DNA of 64,000 bases from Pseudomonas sp. NFIX28 (GTDB lineage Bacteria; Pseudomonadota; Gammaproteobacteria; Pseudomonadales; Pseudomonadaceae). Under the pieces are notes generated by a model. The model had not been told where the DNA came from. It did no database searches and saw nothing but the letters and a program-made list of their open reading frames with translations. The position numbers and the translations under genes were made by a program. The stretch spans positions 265,686 through 329,685 of the forward strand of contig NZ_FNPW01000006.1 of NCBI RefSeq assembly GCF_900107395.1, given 5' to 3'. Below, piece after piece: positions 43,470 through 53,732 of the stretch; positions within the stretch are counted from its first letter, which is position 1; every line of letters begins with the position of its first letter.

Positions 43470-45488
43470 TTAAGCCTGTTCCAACGAGGTTTCTACACGG
43501 TTGGCCGGAATCTTCTTCTCGGCTACCAGGCGAGCGTGCTGCTCGGCTTCGATGCGTTCGATCACGTCGACCGGCACCATGTAGCCTTGATCATCACGAG
43601 CCGCGTGGATCACGAAATAGATCACGGTACCGGCCAGGCTCGCGATCGCCAGCCACCAGATGTGCCAGATCATCGCGAAACCGAAGACGGTCAACAGAGC
43701 ACCCATCACCAAGCCGGTGGCGGTGTTGTTTGGCATGTGGATCGGCTCGTAGCGAGCAGGCTTCTGGTACGCGGTACCGTTTTCCTTGGCTTCGGTGAAC
43801 GGGTCGATAGTCTCGGCCTTAGGCAGCACGGCGAAGTTGTAGAACGGTGGTGGCGACGAGGTCGACCATTCCAGGGTGTGCGCATTCCATGGGTCGCCGG
43901 ACACGCACTGGTTCTGCTTGCGGTCACGGATACTCACATACAGCTGGATCAACTGGCAGGCGATACCGATGGCGATCATCACCGCACCGAACATGGCGAC
44001 GTACAGGTACGGCACCCACTCAGGGTTGGTGGTGGCGTTCAGGCGACGGGTCATGCCCATGAAGCCCAGTGCGTAGAGCGGCATGAACGCGACGAAGAAG
44101 CCCGAGATCCAGAACCAGAATGCAGCCTTGCCCCAGCCTTCGTGCAGCTTGAAGCCGAATGCTTTCGGGAAGTAGAAGCTGAAGCCAGCGATGTAGCCGA
44201 ATACCGCACCGCCGATGATCACGTTATGGAAGTGCGCGATCACGAACAGGCTGTTGTGCAGTACGAAGTCAGCACCCGGGATGGCCAGCAGTACGCCGGT
44301 CATGCCGCCGATGGCGAAGGTCACCATGAAGCCCAGGGTCCACAGGACCTGGCTGGTGATACGCAGACGGCCGTGGTAGATGGTGAACAGCCAGTTGAAT
44401 AGCTTCACCCCCGTCGGGATGGAAATCAGCATGGTCGCCAGGCCGAAGAAGGCGTTGACGCTGGCCCCCGAACCCATGGTGAAGAAGTGGTGCAGCCAGA
44501 CCATGAAGCCCAGTACCGAGATCGCGCCGGAAGCGTAGATCATCGAGTGGTGGCCGAACAGGCGCTTGCCCGAGAACGTCGAGATGACTTCGGAGAAGAT
44601 ACCGAACGCCGGCAGGATCAGGATGTACACCTCAGGGTGACCCCAAGCCCAGAACAGGTTCACGTACATCATTGGATTGCCACCAAGTTCATTGGTGAAA
44701 ATGTGGAAATCCATGTAACGGTCAAGCGTCAGCAGTGCCAGGGTAGCGGTCAGGATCGGGAACGAAGCGACGATCAGCACGTTGGCCCAGGTGCAGGTCC
44801 AGGTGAAGATCGGCATGTCCATCAGCTTCATGCCCGGAGTACGCATTTTCAGCACGGTGGCCAGGAAGTTGACCCCCGTTAGCGTTGTCCCCAGCCCTGA
44901 TAGCTGTAGCGCCCAGATGTAGTAGTCAACACCCACGCCCGGACTGTATTGCAGCCCCGACAACGGCGGATACGCAACCCAGCCGGTCTTGGCGAATTCG
45001 CCGACGCCCAGGGACAGGTTGATCAGCACGACGCCGGAAACCAGCAGCCAGAAGCTCAGGGAGTTGAGGAACGGATAGGCCACGTCACGCGCGCCGATCT
45101 GCAGCGGCACTGCAAGGTTCATCAGGCCGGTGAAGAATGGCATCGCCATGAAGATGATCATGATCACACCGTGGGCGGTGAAGATCTGGTCATAGTGTTC
45201 AGGAGGCAGGTAGCCCGGCGAACCCTCGGTGGCCATGGCCAGCTGGGTACGCATCATGATCGCGTCGGCAAAACCGCGCAGGAGCATGACCATGGCGACG
45301 ATGATGTACATCACGCCGATTTTCTTGTGGTCGACCGAAGTCAGCCATTCGGTCCACAGGTAGGACCACTTCTTGAAGTACGTGATACCCGCGACAAGCG
45401 CCAGACCACCGAGGATGATCATGGCAACGGTGACCATGACAATCGGCTCGTGGAACGGTATCGCGTCCAGACTTAATTTACCAAACAT
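43470..45488 (-). CDS. cyoB: Cytochrome bo3 ubiquinol oxidase subunit I
   Basis: 672 residues, about fifteen membrane segments. The catalytic core has the [17 protein letters not shown] block with CuB ligands and the HHFFTMG histidine pair, plus HFHNVIIGG for the haem ligands. It reduces oxygen with ubiquinol and pumps protons. It lies 3 bases after cyoA. Confidence 0.97.
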   Translation of the reverse strand: MFGKLSLDAIPFHEPIVMVTVAMIILGGLALVAGITYFKKWSYLWTEWLTSVDHKKIGVMYIIVAMVMLLRGFADAIMMRTQLAMATEGSPGYLPPEHYDQIFTAHGVIMIIFMAMPFFTGLMNLAVPLQIGARDVAYPFLNSLSFWLLVSGVVLINLSLGVGEFAKTGWVAYPPLSGLQYSPGVGVDYYIWALQLSGLGTTLTGVNFLATVLKMRTPGMKLMDMPIFTWTCTWANVLIVASFPILTATLALLTLDRYMDFHIFTNELGGNPMMYVNLFWAWGHPEVYILILPAFGIFSEVISTFSGKRLFGHHSMIYASGAISVLGFMVWLHHFFTMGSGASVNAFFGLATMLISIPTGVKLFNWLFTIYHGRLRITSQVLWTLGFMVTFAIGGMTGVLLAIPGADFVLHNSLFVIAHFHNVIIGGAVFGYIAGFSFYFPKAFGFKLHEGWGKAAFWFWISGFFVAFMPLYALGFMGMTRRLNATTNPEWVPYLYVAMFGAVMIAIGIACQLIQLYVSIRDRKQNQCVSGDPWNAHTLEWSTSSPPPFYNFAVLPKAETIDPFTEAKENGTAYQKPARYEPIHMPNNTATGLVMGALLTVFGFAMIWHIWWLAIASLAGTVIYFVIHAARDDQGYMVPVDVIERIEAEQHARLVAEKKIPANRVETSLEQA

Positions 45489-45491
45489 CGT

Positions 45492-46430
45492 TTACTCCTC
45501 TGCCCCAGCAGCTGAATGCGAGCTCATATCAGTCCCTTCCACAGCGGCCACTTCTTTCTTCTCGTGCTTGACCGGCTTGCCTGGTTTCATGCCTTCGTAC
45601 TTGTCGACGATTTTCTGAAACAGGTCCGGCGTGTACGAGGAGTACAGCGCGACAGGGTTGTTCTGGCTTGGCTTGGCAAGGGCTTCGTATTCAGCTTGAT
45701 CAAGCTGTTTAGGTGCGGCCTTGACTTCGGCTACCCAGGCGTCGAAATCTTCCTGGCTCGTCGAGATCGCTTTGAATTTCATGCCGGTGAAGCCAGCGCC
45801 ACTGTAGTTAGCGGAGATGCCTTCCATTTCAGCTTTCTGGTTGGCGATCAGGTGCAGCTTGGTCTGCATGCCTGCCATCGCGTAGATCTGGCCGCCCAGA
45901 GCAGGGATGAAGAACGAGTTCATCACGGCGTCGGAGGTGATCTTGAAGTTCAGCGGAGTGTGCTCCGGGAACCGGATTTGGTTAACCGTAGCGATACCCT
46001 GGTCCGGGTAGATGAACAACCACTTCCAGTCCAGCGCGACCACTTCGATGTTGATCGGCTTGACGTCGGATTCCAGAGGACGATACGGGTCCAGCGCGTG
46101 GGTGGACTTGTAGGTCACATAACCCAGGGCAATGATGATGAGGATCGGAACCAGCCAGACCGCGATTTCGATCTTGGTGGAGTGCGACCACTTGGGCGCG
46201 TAGGTCGCGTTGGTGTTGGACGCGCGATATTTCCAGGCGAACGCGAAGGTCATCACGATCACCGGAATCACGACCAGCAACATCAGCAGGGTAGCGGTGA
46301 TGATCAGGTTTCGTTCATCCAGACCGACCTGTCCTTTCGGGTCGAGCAAGGTCCATTTGCAGCCTCCCAGCAACAACATGCTGAGCAGCGGCAAAAAGCC
46401 TAGTAATCGGGGGTACCTGTTTTTACTCAT
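45492..46430 (-). CDS. cyoA: Cytochrome bo3 ubiquinol oxidase subunit II
   Basis: 312 residues from ATG 46430. It has a lipoprotein signal with lipobox LLLGGC, two membrane segments, and a periplasmic cupredoxin-like domain ([26 protein letters not shown]) that lacks the CuA ligands, as in quinol oxidases. It is the first gene of the operon. An upstream in-frame start at 46484 is less likely because it would precede the signal peptide. Confidence 0.96.
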   Translation of the reverse strand: MSKNRYPRLLGFLPLLSMLLLGGCKWTLLDPKGQVGLDERNLIITATLLMLLVVIPVIVMTFAFAWKYRASNTNATYAPKWSHSTKIEIAVWLVPILIIIALGYVTYKSTHALDPYRPLESDVKPINIEVVALDWKWLFIYPDQGIATVNQIRFPEHTPLNFKITSDAVMNSFFIPALGGQIYAMAGMQTKLHLIANQKAEMEGISANYSGAGFTGMKFKAISTSQEDFDAWVAEVKAAPKQLDQAEYEALAKPSQNNPVALYSSYTPDLFQKIVDKYEGMKPGKPVKHEKKEVAAVEGTDMSSHSAAGAEE

Positions 46431-47175
46431 CTCACGACCTCTAAAGCAGCTTGCGCAATGCAGTTGGGTTTTGATGGCCAACACTTCACCGTGCCAAGGG
46501 TTGGCATTTTTTCTTCGATTGAATAAGGGCCTGCCCTGCGCGTTACGCGCTGTCTGACAAATCCTGGGCTAGCAGTGAGTTCTTATTCGAATTCGTGGTC
46601 AAAGGCCTTGTTACAGACCAATTCCATTTGGTGCGGATATTTGGAAGGTGCCGACACCTGGGGTCGCATGGAGCGTTCAACGCCCCTCGACCGCCGCCGT
46701 AAGCTCAGGGTGAGCAGCGCCGGAAATTCAGTGCGGGCGATTGTAGATATGTAGCGTTTTATAAACCATGTCTTATCCCGAAATAATTTTTATCGGCTAG
46801 CGCAACAATGCGTGACGATTATTGCAACGGGGCGCGATCATATCGATATTCATTCGCAATAAAAAGCCCCGAAAACGCCTTCACGCCAGGTCGGAAAGGG
46901 CCCTTCCCAGCGGCGGAAAGTTCGCCCATGGCATCGCGCTATCCCTTGTAGTACGAGGGCTGAACCAATTTATTTAGATAGCAGGCTATGCTTGTTTGGC
47001 CGCCGCCGGCGCCAACATGAACTGACAGACTTTTTCCGTCTTCGAGATAAAAAAAACGCTGTGCCGTCATCCGCAGAAACACAGCTGCGACACCCATCGT
47101 GTGACAACATGTCGCACTTTTATCGCGCATCCGTTTGCCCCATGTCACGCCTCCTTCACACATTGTCCTACACGT
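46431..47175. other. Long non-coding region upstream of the cyo operon
   Basis: About 745 bases without a convincing gene. The part nearest cyoA probably holds its promoter. Open frames at 46939-47163 and 46992-47177 lack coding character and ribosome binding sites. No ANR-type TTGAT-N4-ATCAA site was seen by eye. Confidence 0.45.
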
Positions 47176-47214
47176 AAAAAAGCCCCGGTTCCGAACATCG
47201 GCACCGGGGCTTTT
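47176..47214 (-). terminator. Rho-independent terminator after dsbB
   Basis: AAAAAAGCCCCGGTTCCG-AACAT-CGGCACCGGGGCTTTT. The stem GCCCCGG/CCGGGGC carries T runs on both sides, and it lies 10 bases after the end of dsbB. Confidence 0.85.
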
Positions 47215-47224
47215 GGGGCATGGG

Positions 47225-47734
47225 TCAGGCGTTTTGGCGACGGTTACGAATGATGCCCAACGGCACCAGTATCAGCGTCAGCACGAAGGCCACCAGCGCC
47301 CATTGCGCCAGGGACAGGCCTAGCACCGGCGGATACGGCGTGGAGCAGAAACCATCGACCTGAAACCCCAGCGGGAAGACGCTCGCCAATGGCAGGCTGT
47401 CGACAATGGGTTGCAGCACATCGACACCGCAGCTGACCGCGGGATGGGCCTGGGTGTAGACGTGATGCCCCGCCACCGCCGCACCGAACAATGCGCTGAC
47501 GACGACCAGCGCTTCCAGCACGGTGATGCTGCGACGGGTGCGCATGGCCGCACCGATGAAAGCGAAAACGGCGATCAGCAGCAACGCGTAGCGCTGCAGG
47601 ATGCACAGCGGGCACGGCGCCTCGCCCAGAACCACCTGCATGTACAGCGCACCACCGATCAGCGCCAGGCAGATCACTCCCAGCAACACCAGGAAGCGTC
47701 GCTCGCGCCCCAAGCGCAGTATGTCGTCTGTCAT
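47225..47734 (-). CDS. dsbB: Disulfide bond formation protein DsbB
   Basis: 169 residues from ATG 47734 (a TTG two codons upstream is possible). There are four membrane segments. The active pairs are CPLC (near 37-40) and the second periplasmic loop with Cys in VSCGVD and FCSTPYPP. DsbB reoxidises DsbA with quinone in the inner membrane. It is in line with the secreted NTF2-like gene upstream. Confidence 0.92.
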   Translation of the reverse strand: MTDDILRLGRERRFLVLLGVICLALIGGALYMQVVLGEAPCPLCILQRYALLLIAVFAFIGAAMRTRRSITVLEALVVVSALFGAAVAGHHVYTQAHPAVSCGVDVLQPIVDSLPLASVFPLGFQVDGFCSTPYPPVLGLSLAQWALVAFVLTLILVPLGIIRNRRQNA

Positions 47735-47758
47735 CCTCAATTCCTTTCTGTCTGTGGT

Positions 47759-48295
47759 TCAGCCCGACGGCGGCGTTTGCAGCTGCAGCATCAGGCTGAG
47801 GTTGTCTTCGATATGCCAATTGGCGGTGATTCGGCCATCGGCGATCTGATAGATATCGGTTGCCCGGAAGTCTACACGCTGTCCGTGGCCTTTGAGTGCA
47901 TTGAAGGTCCCGCTGAAGTGGCCACGGAAATGCAGGTGCACCACCACGCGATCCCCGGCCACGATCATCTGTTCGATTTGCGCGCTCAGGTCCGGCACCG
48001 CCGTGCGAAAGAGCCGCGAGGCCAGCAGCGGCCCGGTCGGGCCCTGGCCCCGCCCTTCCGGCGGCGTCATATCGACGAAGTTCTCCGCCAATGCGGCCCT
48101 GGCCAGGCTTTCATCACCGCTGTTCCAGAAACTGCCATAGCGCCGCGCGGCCAGCTCCATGGCTTCACGTTGGGCCTGGGGCAAGCTCCGATCGACGATC
48201 AGCGCCTGTGCTTGAAGCAAGGCCGGCTCGGCGAAAACCAGGGGGCTGGCGAGCAAGGTTGCGGCCAGGGTAAAGCGGGGAATGGCTGAGAGCAT
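47759..48295 (-). CDS. Secreted NTF2/SnoaL-like protein
   Basis: 178 residues. A signal peptide (FTLAATLLASPLVFA) is followed by a SnoaL/NTF2-like cone (ALAENFVDMTPP, VVVHLHFRGHFSG, DIYQIADGRITANWHIEDN). It is probably periplasmic. Enzymatic activity is uncertain; similar proteins are called ester cyclases. It lies 24 bases before dsbB and is probably co-transcribed. Confidence 0.75.
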   Translation of the reverse strand: MLSAIPRFTLAATLLASPLVFAEPALLQAQALIVDRSLPQAQREAMELAARRYGSFWNSGDESLARAALAENFVDMTPPEGRGQGPTGPLLASRLFRTAVPDLSAQIEQMIVAGDRVVVHLHFRGHFSGTFNALKGHGQRVDFRATDIYQIADGRITANWHIEDNLSLMLQLQTPPSG

Positions 48296-48403
48296 GGAAT
48301 GATCCTGATCAGTGCGAACGAGCGCCTATCATCAGCATCGGGGAATTAACGATAAACAGGTTAAGACCGGATTAACCTTTAAAGGATTTTTACGAGTGCG
48401 CCC

Positions 48404-48533
48404 TGTAGCCGCTGGCGCAGCCTGCGATCGGTTGCGCAGCGACCGTCAAGCCTAGCTCGCGGTTTGCCTGAGGTACTCGGGGACAGTGTTGCGAGCGCTA
48501 CGCGCTCGATCGCAGGCTGCGCCAGCGGCTACA
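48404..48533. repeat. REPIN-like inverted pair
   Basis: The outer units are TGTAGCCGCTGGCGCAG and CTGCGCCAGCGGCTACA, reading GGCG instead of GCCG compared with the other copies. Confidence 0.7.
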
Positions 48534-48570
48534 AAGAGGCCAGCCTCCGGGCGGAGGCTGGCCGGTGGGG

Positions 48571-49752
48571 TTACTCCAGCGCCGCGGCCGGGCCGAAGAA
48601 CTCGTAGCGGCTTTGTTTTTCCGGTACGCCCAGGGCCTTGAGGTGGCGCTTGATTGCCGCCATGAAGGCTTTCGGGCCGAGGAAGTAGGCGTCCAGGTCA
48701 CGCTCCTGCGGCAACCATTCGGCCAGTTGCTCCTGGCTCAGCAGACCCACCTTGTCCGCCGCCGGGCTGACGCCGTCGTCTTCGGCGTAGCAGTAGAAGC
48801 GCTTGAGTTGCGGATGGCGCGCGGCCAGGCTGTCGACCCAATCGCGGAACGCATGCACCCCGCCGTTGCGCGCGCAGTGGATAAAGTGCACCGGGCGCTC
48901 GGTGGCCAGCGCGGCTTCGAGCATCGGCAGGGTCGGGGTGATGCCGACGCCGCCACTGATCAGCACCAGCGGCTTGTCGCTGTCCGCCAGGGTGAACTCG
49001 CCCGCTGGCGGGAACAGCTGGATGCTGGCGCCGATCTGCAACTGGTCGTGCAGGTAATTGGAAGCGCGGCCACCGGCTTCGCGCTTGACGCTGATGCGGT
49101 ATTGGCCAGCGTCGGACAGGGCCGACAAGGAGTAGTTGCGGCGGATTTCCTCGCCATCGAGGAACAGCTGCATGCCGATGTACTGACCGGGTTCGGCAGC
49201 GAGAATCGAGCCGTTATCCACAGGCTCGAAGTAGAACGAAGTGATTTCCGCGCTCTCCTGCTCGCGGCGGACCAGCTTGAATTCCCGCGCGCCGCGCCAG
49301 CCACCCGGGGCCTGGGCCTTCTGGTCGTAGATCGCGCCTTCGGCACCGATCAGGATCTCCGCCAGTTGGTTATAGGCCGCGCCCCAGGCGTTCATCACCG
49401 CTGGCGTGGCGATTTCCTCGCCCAGCACTTCGGAGATGGCGCGCAGCAGGCAGCTGCCGACGATCGGGTAATGCTCCGGCAGGATCTGCAGGGCCACGTG
49501 CTTGTTGATGATCTTGGCCACCAGATCGCCCAATTGGTCGAGCTGGTCGATGTGCCGGGCGTACATCAATACGCCGTTGGCCAGGGCCCGTGGTTGGTCG
49601 CCGCTGGCCTGGTGCGCCTGGTTGAACAGCGGGCGCACCTGCGGATACTCGGAGAGCATCATCCGGTAGAAGTGGGTGATCAGGGCTTCGCCACCGCTTT
49701 CCAGCAGCGGAACGGTGGATTTGATGATGGCACGATCTTCGACGCTAAGCAT
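48571..49752 (-). CDS. hmp: Flavohaemoglobin, nitric oxide dioxygenase
   Basis: 393 residues. The globin domain (1-~140) has the haem-proximal His in NKHVALQI. The FAD domain has YIGMQLF, RNYSLS and GGRASNYLHDQL, and the NAD domain GGVGITPTLPML with CYAEDDG and FLGPKAFM. It converts nitric oxide to nitrate with oxygen and NAD(P)H. It is divergent from the NorR/FhpR-type activator and probably transcribed from a σ54 promoter (49802-49816). Confidence 0.96.
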   Translation of the reverse strand: MLSVEDRAIIKSTVPLLESGGEALITHFYRMMLSEYPQVRPLFNQAHQASGDQPRALANGVLMYARHIDQLDQLGDLVAKIINKHVALQILPEHYPIVGSCLLRAISEVLGEEIATPAVMNAWGAAYNQLAEILIGAEGAIYDQKAQAPGGWRGAREFKLVRREQESAEITSFYFEPVDNGSILAAEPGQYIGMQLFLDGEEIRRNYSLSALSDAGQYRISVKREAGGRASNYLHDQLQIGASIQLFPPAGEFTLADSDKPLVLISGGVGITPTLPMLEAALATERPVHFIHCARNGGVHAFRDWVDSLAARHPQLKRFYCYAEDDGVSPAADKVGLLSQEQLAEWLPQERDLDAYFLGPKAFMAAIKRHLKALGVPEKQSRYEFFGPAAALE

Positions 49753-49801
49753 AAGTACAACTCCTGAGCTTTCTGACTACTTGCAGGTTGCCCTTTACCA
49801 G

Positions 49802-49816
49802 TCAGTTTTCGTGCCA
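49802..49816 (-). promoter_or_regulatory. Probable σ54 promoter of hmp
   Basis: Reading towards hmp, TGGCAC-N5-CTGA matches TGGCAC-N5-TTGC well at -24 but has GA instead of GC at -12. It lies 50 bases upstream of the hmp start. The activator encoded next door is of the σ54-dependent class. Confidence 0.45.
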
Positions 49817-49857
49817 ACAATAAAATTTATATAAATCAATAAGTTGAAATAAGTGTA

Positions 49858-49913
49858 GTCATATCGACACTTCGGCCTTTATAGTCATTTAGACCATACG
49901 GAGTCATTATGAC
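49858..49913. promoter_or_regulatory. Three NorR-type binding sites
   Basis: GTCATATCGAC (49858-49868), GTCATTTAGAC (49884-49894) and GTCATTATGAC (49903-49913) fit the GTC-N5-GAC enhancer pattern known for NorR. The last overlaps the activator start codon. They lie ~45-110 bases upstream of the σ54 promoter. Confidence 0.65.
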
Positions 49914-51462
49914 CGCAAAATCCCTGCTCACCGCCTTGTTGCCCCTGGTCTCCGACCTGTCCCGCGAACTGCCCGAGGGCGAGCGCTACCGCCGCCTGCT
50001 GGAAGCCATGCGCGCCCTGCTGCCTTGCGACGCCGCCGCGCTGCTGCGCCTGGACGGCGAATGGCTGGTGCCGCTGGCGGTGGACGGGCTGAGCACCGAC
50101 ACCTTGGGCCGCCGCTTCAAGGTCAGCGAGCACCCGCGTTTCGCCGCCCTGCTCAGCCACCCCGGCCCGACTCGCTTCGCCAGCGACAGTGACCTGCCGG
50201 ACCCTTACGACGGCCTGGTGGATGGCCTGCATGAACACCTGGAAGTCCACGACTGCATGGGCTGCCCGCTGTTTATCGACGAACGCCCCTGGGGCCTGCT
50301 GACGCTCGATGCCCTCGACCCGCAGCGCCTGGAGCCTATCGAACTGGACGCCCTGCAAGCCTTCGCCAGCCTCGCGGCGGCCACCGTCAACGCCGCCGAA
50401 CGCATTGAGCGCCTGGCCCTGCGCGCCGAGGACGAACATCAGCGCGCCGAGGTCTATCGCCAGGCCAGTGGCCAGAACCGCGAGATGATTGGCCAGAGCA
50501 AGGCCCACAAACGCCTGCTGGAGGAAATCGGCCTGGTCGGCGGCAGCGACCTGACCGTGCTGATCACCGGCGAAACCGGGGTCGGCAAGGAACTGGTGGC
50601 CCAGGCCATTCACGCCGCCTCGCCACGGGCCAGCAAACCGATCATCAGCCTCAACTGCGCCGCCCTGCCCGACACCCTGGTGGAAAGTGAGCTGTTCGGC
50701 CATGTGCGCGGCGCCTTTACCGGCGCCACCAGCGACCGTCGCGGCAAATTCGAGCTGGCCAATGGCGGCACGCTGTTTCTCGACGAAGTCGGCGAGCTGT
50801 CGCTGGCCGTGCAGGCCAAACTGCTGCGTGTGTTGCAAAGCGGCCAGTTGCAACGCCTGGGTTCGGACCAGGAACATCAGGTCGACGTGCGCCTGATCGC
50901 CGCCACCAACCGCGACCTGGCCGAAGAGGTGCGCAGCGGCCGCTATCGCGCGGACTTCTATCACCGCCTCAGCGTCTATCCGCTGCTGGTGCCGGCACTG
51001 CGCGATCGCGGCCGCGACGTGCTGCTGCTCAGCGGCTACTTCCTCGAACAGAACCGTTCACGCATGGGCCTGGGCAGCCTGCGCCTGACCAGCGATGCCC
51101 AGGCTGCACTGCTGGCTTACGCCTGGCCGGGCAACGTGCGTGAGCTGGAACACCTGATCGGCCGCAGCGCCCTCAAGGCCCTGGGCAATTGCCGCGAACG
51201 GCCGAAGATTCTCAGCCTGAGCGCTGCCGACCTGGACCTGCCGGACGCCTCGGCCCCGGTCGCGCCCGCAGCCCCGGCCCCCTCAGAATGGACAGACGGC
51301 CCAGGCATCGGCGACCTGCGCCAGGCCACCGAAAACTATCAGCGCCAATTGATCACCGCCTGCCTTGAGCGCCACCAGCACAACTGGGCCAGCGCCGCCC
51401 GCGAGCTGGGCCTGGACCGCGCCAACCTGGGGCGCATGGCCAAGAGGCTAGGCTTGAAGTGA
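49909..51462 (+). CDS. norR: σ54-dependent nitric-oxide-responsive activator (NorR/FhpR type)
   Basis: 517 residues. The N-terminal GAF domain (~20-165) would sense NO through non-haem iron. The AAA+ domain (~190-420) has Walker [10 protein letters not shown], the σ54-contact GAFTGA, and Walker [10 protein letters not shown]. The C-terminus is a Fis-type helix-turn-helix ([31 protein letters not shown]). It controls hmp across the shared 156-base region. In P. aeruginosa the orthologous arrangement is fhpR-fhp. Confidence 0.93.
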   Translation: MTAKSLLTALLPLVSDLSRELPEGERYRRLLEAMRALLPCDAAALLRLDGEWLVPLAVDGLSTDTLGRRFKVSEHPRFAALLSHPGPTRFASDSDLPDPYDGLVDGLHEHLEVHDCMGCPLFIDERPWGLLTLDALDPQRLEPIELDALQAFASLAAATVNAAERIERLALRAEDEHQRAEVYRQASGQNREMIGQSKAHKRLLEEIGLVGGSDLTVLITGETGVGKELVAQAIHAASPRASKPIISLNCAALPDTLVESELFGHVRGAFTGATSDRRGKFELANGGTLFLDEVGELSLAVQAKLLRVLQSGQLQRLGSDQEHQVDVRLIAATNRDLAEEVRSGRYRADFYHRLSVYPLLVPALRDRGRDVLLLSGYFLEQNRSRMGLGSLRLTSDAQAALLAYAWPGNVRELEHLIGRSALKALGNCRERPKILSLSAADLDLPDASAPVAPAAPAPSEWTDGPGIGDLRQATENYQRQLITACLERHQHNWASAARELGLDRANLGRMAKRLGLK

Positions 51463-51468
51463 CTCACC

Positions 51469-51612
51469 TGTAGCCGCCGAAGGCTGCGATCGGCTTGGGC
51501 GGCATTAGAGCGAAACGCCAATGAACCCGACACATGCGGTGTGACCGAAACCACGCAATGGCTGATCTTGCGAGGACCGCGTGCTCGATCGCAGCCTTCG
51601 TCAGCGGCTACA
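51469..51612. repeat. REPIN-like inverted pair
   Basis: TGTAGCCGCCGAAGGCTGCGATC opens and GATCGCAGCCTTCGTCAGCGGCTACAG closes the unit. It lies 7 bases after norR. Confidence 0.7.
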
Positions 51613-51735
51613 GGTTACGCGGGTCGCGGATATTGGGATTAAACCTAAAGCCAGCCCTCCCCGCGTCGATAACCCGTTATCGCTAGCTGTTCGCGGCCCA
51701 TGGCGCGAACCACCTTTTTTCCACAGAAGGTTTTT

Positions 51736-52638
51736 ATGTCTTCCAACAAAGCCCGCGCAGATTCTCTTTCGCTTCTGCTGTTCACCTTGCGCAGCGGCAA
51801 GCTGATGGCGATCAACCTGCTCAAAGTCAGTGAAATCATCCCCTGCCCGCCGCTGACCAAGCTGCCGGAATCGCACCCGCACGTGAAAGGCATCGCCACC
51901 CTGCGCGGCAATTCGCTGTCGGTCATCGACCTGAGCCGGGCCATCGGCGAACGACCGCTGGAAGACCCCGAGGGCGGCTGCCTGATCGTCACCGACGTCA
52001 GTCGCTCCAAGCAGGGTCTGCATGTGCAGGCGGTGAGCAAGATCGTGCATTGCCTGACCACCGATATCCGGCCGCCACCTTATGGCTCCGGCGGGGTCAA
52101 GTCCTACATCACAGGGGTTACCCAGGTCGACGGCACGTTGGTGCAGGTGCTGGACATCGAGAAAGTCATCCACGGCATCGCCCCGGCGCAGATCGAGACC
52201 GCGCCGACCGAGCTGAGCATGGAAGACGCCGAACTGCTCGGCAACGCGCGGATCCTGGTGGTCGACGACAGCCAGGTGGCCTTGCAGCAATCGGTGCATA
52301 CCCTGCGCAACCTCGGCCTGCAATGCCACACCGCACGCAGCGCCAAGGAAGCCATCGACTGCCTGCTGGACCTGCAAGGCACGGCCCAGGAAATCAACCT
52401 GATCGTCTCGGACATCGAGATGTCGGAGATGGACGGCTACGCCCTGACCCGCACCCTGCGCGAAACTCCGGACTTCGCTCACCTTTATGTCTTGCTGCAC
52501 ACCTCGCTGGACAGCGCCATGAACGCGGAAAAGGCCCGCCTGGCCGGGGCCAACGCGGTGCTGACCAAATTCTCCTCGCCGGACCTGACCCGCTGCCTGA
52601 TCGAAGCGGCCCGGCACGTCGCCGCCCAGGGCGCCTGA
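51736..52638 (+). CDS. cheV: Chemotaxis coupling protein CheV
   Basis: 300 residues from ATG 51736 with AGAAGG upstream. The N-terminal CheW-like domain (~10-160, LLLFTLRSGKLMAINLLKVSEII, CLIVTDVSRSKQG) is followed by a receiver domain (ARILVVDDSQVALQQ, phosphoacceptor Asp in LIVSDIEMSEMDGYA, Lys in VLTKFSS). CheV couples receptors to CheA and buffers phosphoryl flux. It lies 3 bases before the GNAT gene. Confidence 0.93.
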   Translation: MSSNKARADSLSLLLFTLRSGKLMAINLLKVSEIIPCPPLTKLPESHPHVKGIATLRGNSLSVIDLSRAIGERPLEDPEGGCLIVTDVSRSKQGLHVQAVSKIVHCLTTDIRPPPYGSGGVKSYITGVTQVDGTLVQVLDIEKVIHGIAPAQIETAPTELSMEDAELLGNARILVVDDSQVALQQSVHTLRNLGLQCHTARSAKEAIDCLLDLQGTAQEINLIVSDIEMSEMDGYALTRTLRETPDFAHLYVLLHTSLDSAMNAEKARLAGANAVLTKFSSPDLTRCLIEAARHVAAQGA

Positions 52639-52641
52639 ACC

Positions 52642-53142
52642 GTGGCCGACGACTACTGCCTGCTGATGCGGCGCGACCTGACCGGGCAACCGGCGCCCGC
52701 CAGCTGGCCTGCCGCCTTCAGCCTCGAACGCTATCGACCGGAGCGGGCCGAAGCGGTGCATGGCCTGATGCATCTGGGCTACCAGGACGGCGGCGGTCAC
52801 GTGCCAGCGCTGGACAGCTGGCGCCAGCGCTTCGAAAGCGATGCCGAATACGACCCGCAACTGTGCCTGGTGGCCCAGGACGGCGAAGGCGTCGTCGGCG
52901 TGATCCAATGCTGGACCAGCGCCTATATCAAGGACCTGGTGGTGCACCCACGGGCCCGTGGCCAGGGCCTGGGACGAGCCTTGCTGCTGCAGGCCTTCGA
53001 GGTCTTCCGCCAGCGCCGCGAAGCCTTTGTCGACCTGCGGGTGTTGGAAGACAACCAGCGCGCTCGCGGGCTCTACGACAGCGTCGGCATGCTGGTGATC
53101 CGCCGCGAGCAAGTCCCCCCAACGCCGCTGCAATCCCTGTAG
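52642..53142 (+). CDS. GNAT-family N-acetyltransferase
   Basis: 166 residues from a GTG 3 bases after cheV. The acetyl-CoA motif is VVHPRARGQGLGRALLLQAFE with the downstream VLEDNQRARGLYDSVGM. The substrate is unknown. The stop codon TAG lies inside the REP unit that follows at 53138. Confidence 0.88.
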   Translation: MADDYCLLMRRDLTGQPAPASWPAAFSLERYRPERAEAVHGLMHLGYQDGGGHVPALDSWRQRFESDAEYDPQLCLVAQDGEGVVGVIQCWTSAYIKDLVVHPRARGQGLGRALLLQAFEVFRQRREAFVDLRVLEDNQRARGLYDSVGMLVIRREQVPPTPLQSL

Positions 53143-53240
53143 CCGCTGCCGCAGGCTGCGATAAGGTCCGCAGGACCTTCAGCGACTTCAAGATCGCCGC
53201 GGCCGTTCCGGCCGATCGCAGCCTGCGGCAGCGGCTACAG
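53138..53240. repeat. REPIN-like inverted pair overlapping a stop codon
   Basis: CTGTAGCCGCTGCCGCAGGC opens, GCCTGCGGCAGCGGCTACAG closes. The first unit supplies the GNAT stop codon (TAG at 53140-53142). Confidence 0.75.
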
Positions 53241-53306
53241 ATCTTTCATCACTCGCGCCTCAGGCATACTCCCTGCGCTTACCCGCGAACGAAGGAACGC
53301 CCCGCC

Positions 53307-53639
53307 ATGAAAGCCCTGCCTCTGAGCCTCGCCTGCCTCACCCTCCTCGCCAGCCAGGCCCAGGCCTCCAGCCCGGACGCCTGGGCGGCCTTCGACAGGC
53401 AGGTACTCGCCAGTTGCACCCAGGCCAGCCAGTTGAAGAACGCCAAGGCCGTGGGCAACCCCGCGCAATTCGACGACCGGGTCGGCTACACCGCCGTGCT
53501 GCTTCAGGGCCAGTACCCGCAAAAACACATGAAGGGCCAGACCGGCATCCAATTGTGCCTTTATGACAAACAGCGCAAGAGCGCCCAGGTCACCGAGTGG
53601 AATTCGATCCGCCCCGCCCTCGAGGCCAAGGACCAGTGA
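53307..53639 (+). CDS. Small exported hypothetical protein
   Basis: 110 residues from ATG 53307 with GAAGGA upstream. A cleavable signal peptide (ALPLSLACLTLLASQAQA) is followed by a ~90-residue periplasmic part with two cysteines (ASCTQASQ, IQLCLYDKQ). The family is unknown. Confidence 0.8.
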   Translation: MKALPLSLACLTLLASQAQASSPDAWAAFDRQVLASCTQASQLKNAKAVGNPAQFDDRVGYTAVLLQGQYPQKHMKGQTGIQLCLYDKQRKSAQVTEWNSIRPALEAKDQ

Positions 53640-53732
53640 CTGGCGCATAACTTGCTTCGAAAGCGCAATTTAGAGGGCGACGTAAGTCATTGCGTCGCCG
53701 CCTCCACCTTTCGACGATGGCTGCTTGGCTCA

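Noticed and set aside
46939..47177. Small overlapping frames upstream of the cyo operon
   Set aside because: They have no ribosome binding sites, no plausible composition and no domains.
52050..53306. A long plus-strand frame running into the small exported protein at 53307
   Set aside because: The upstream part is out of frame with cheV and the GNAT gene and crosses a REP element; the true start gives a clean signal peptide.
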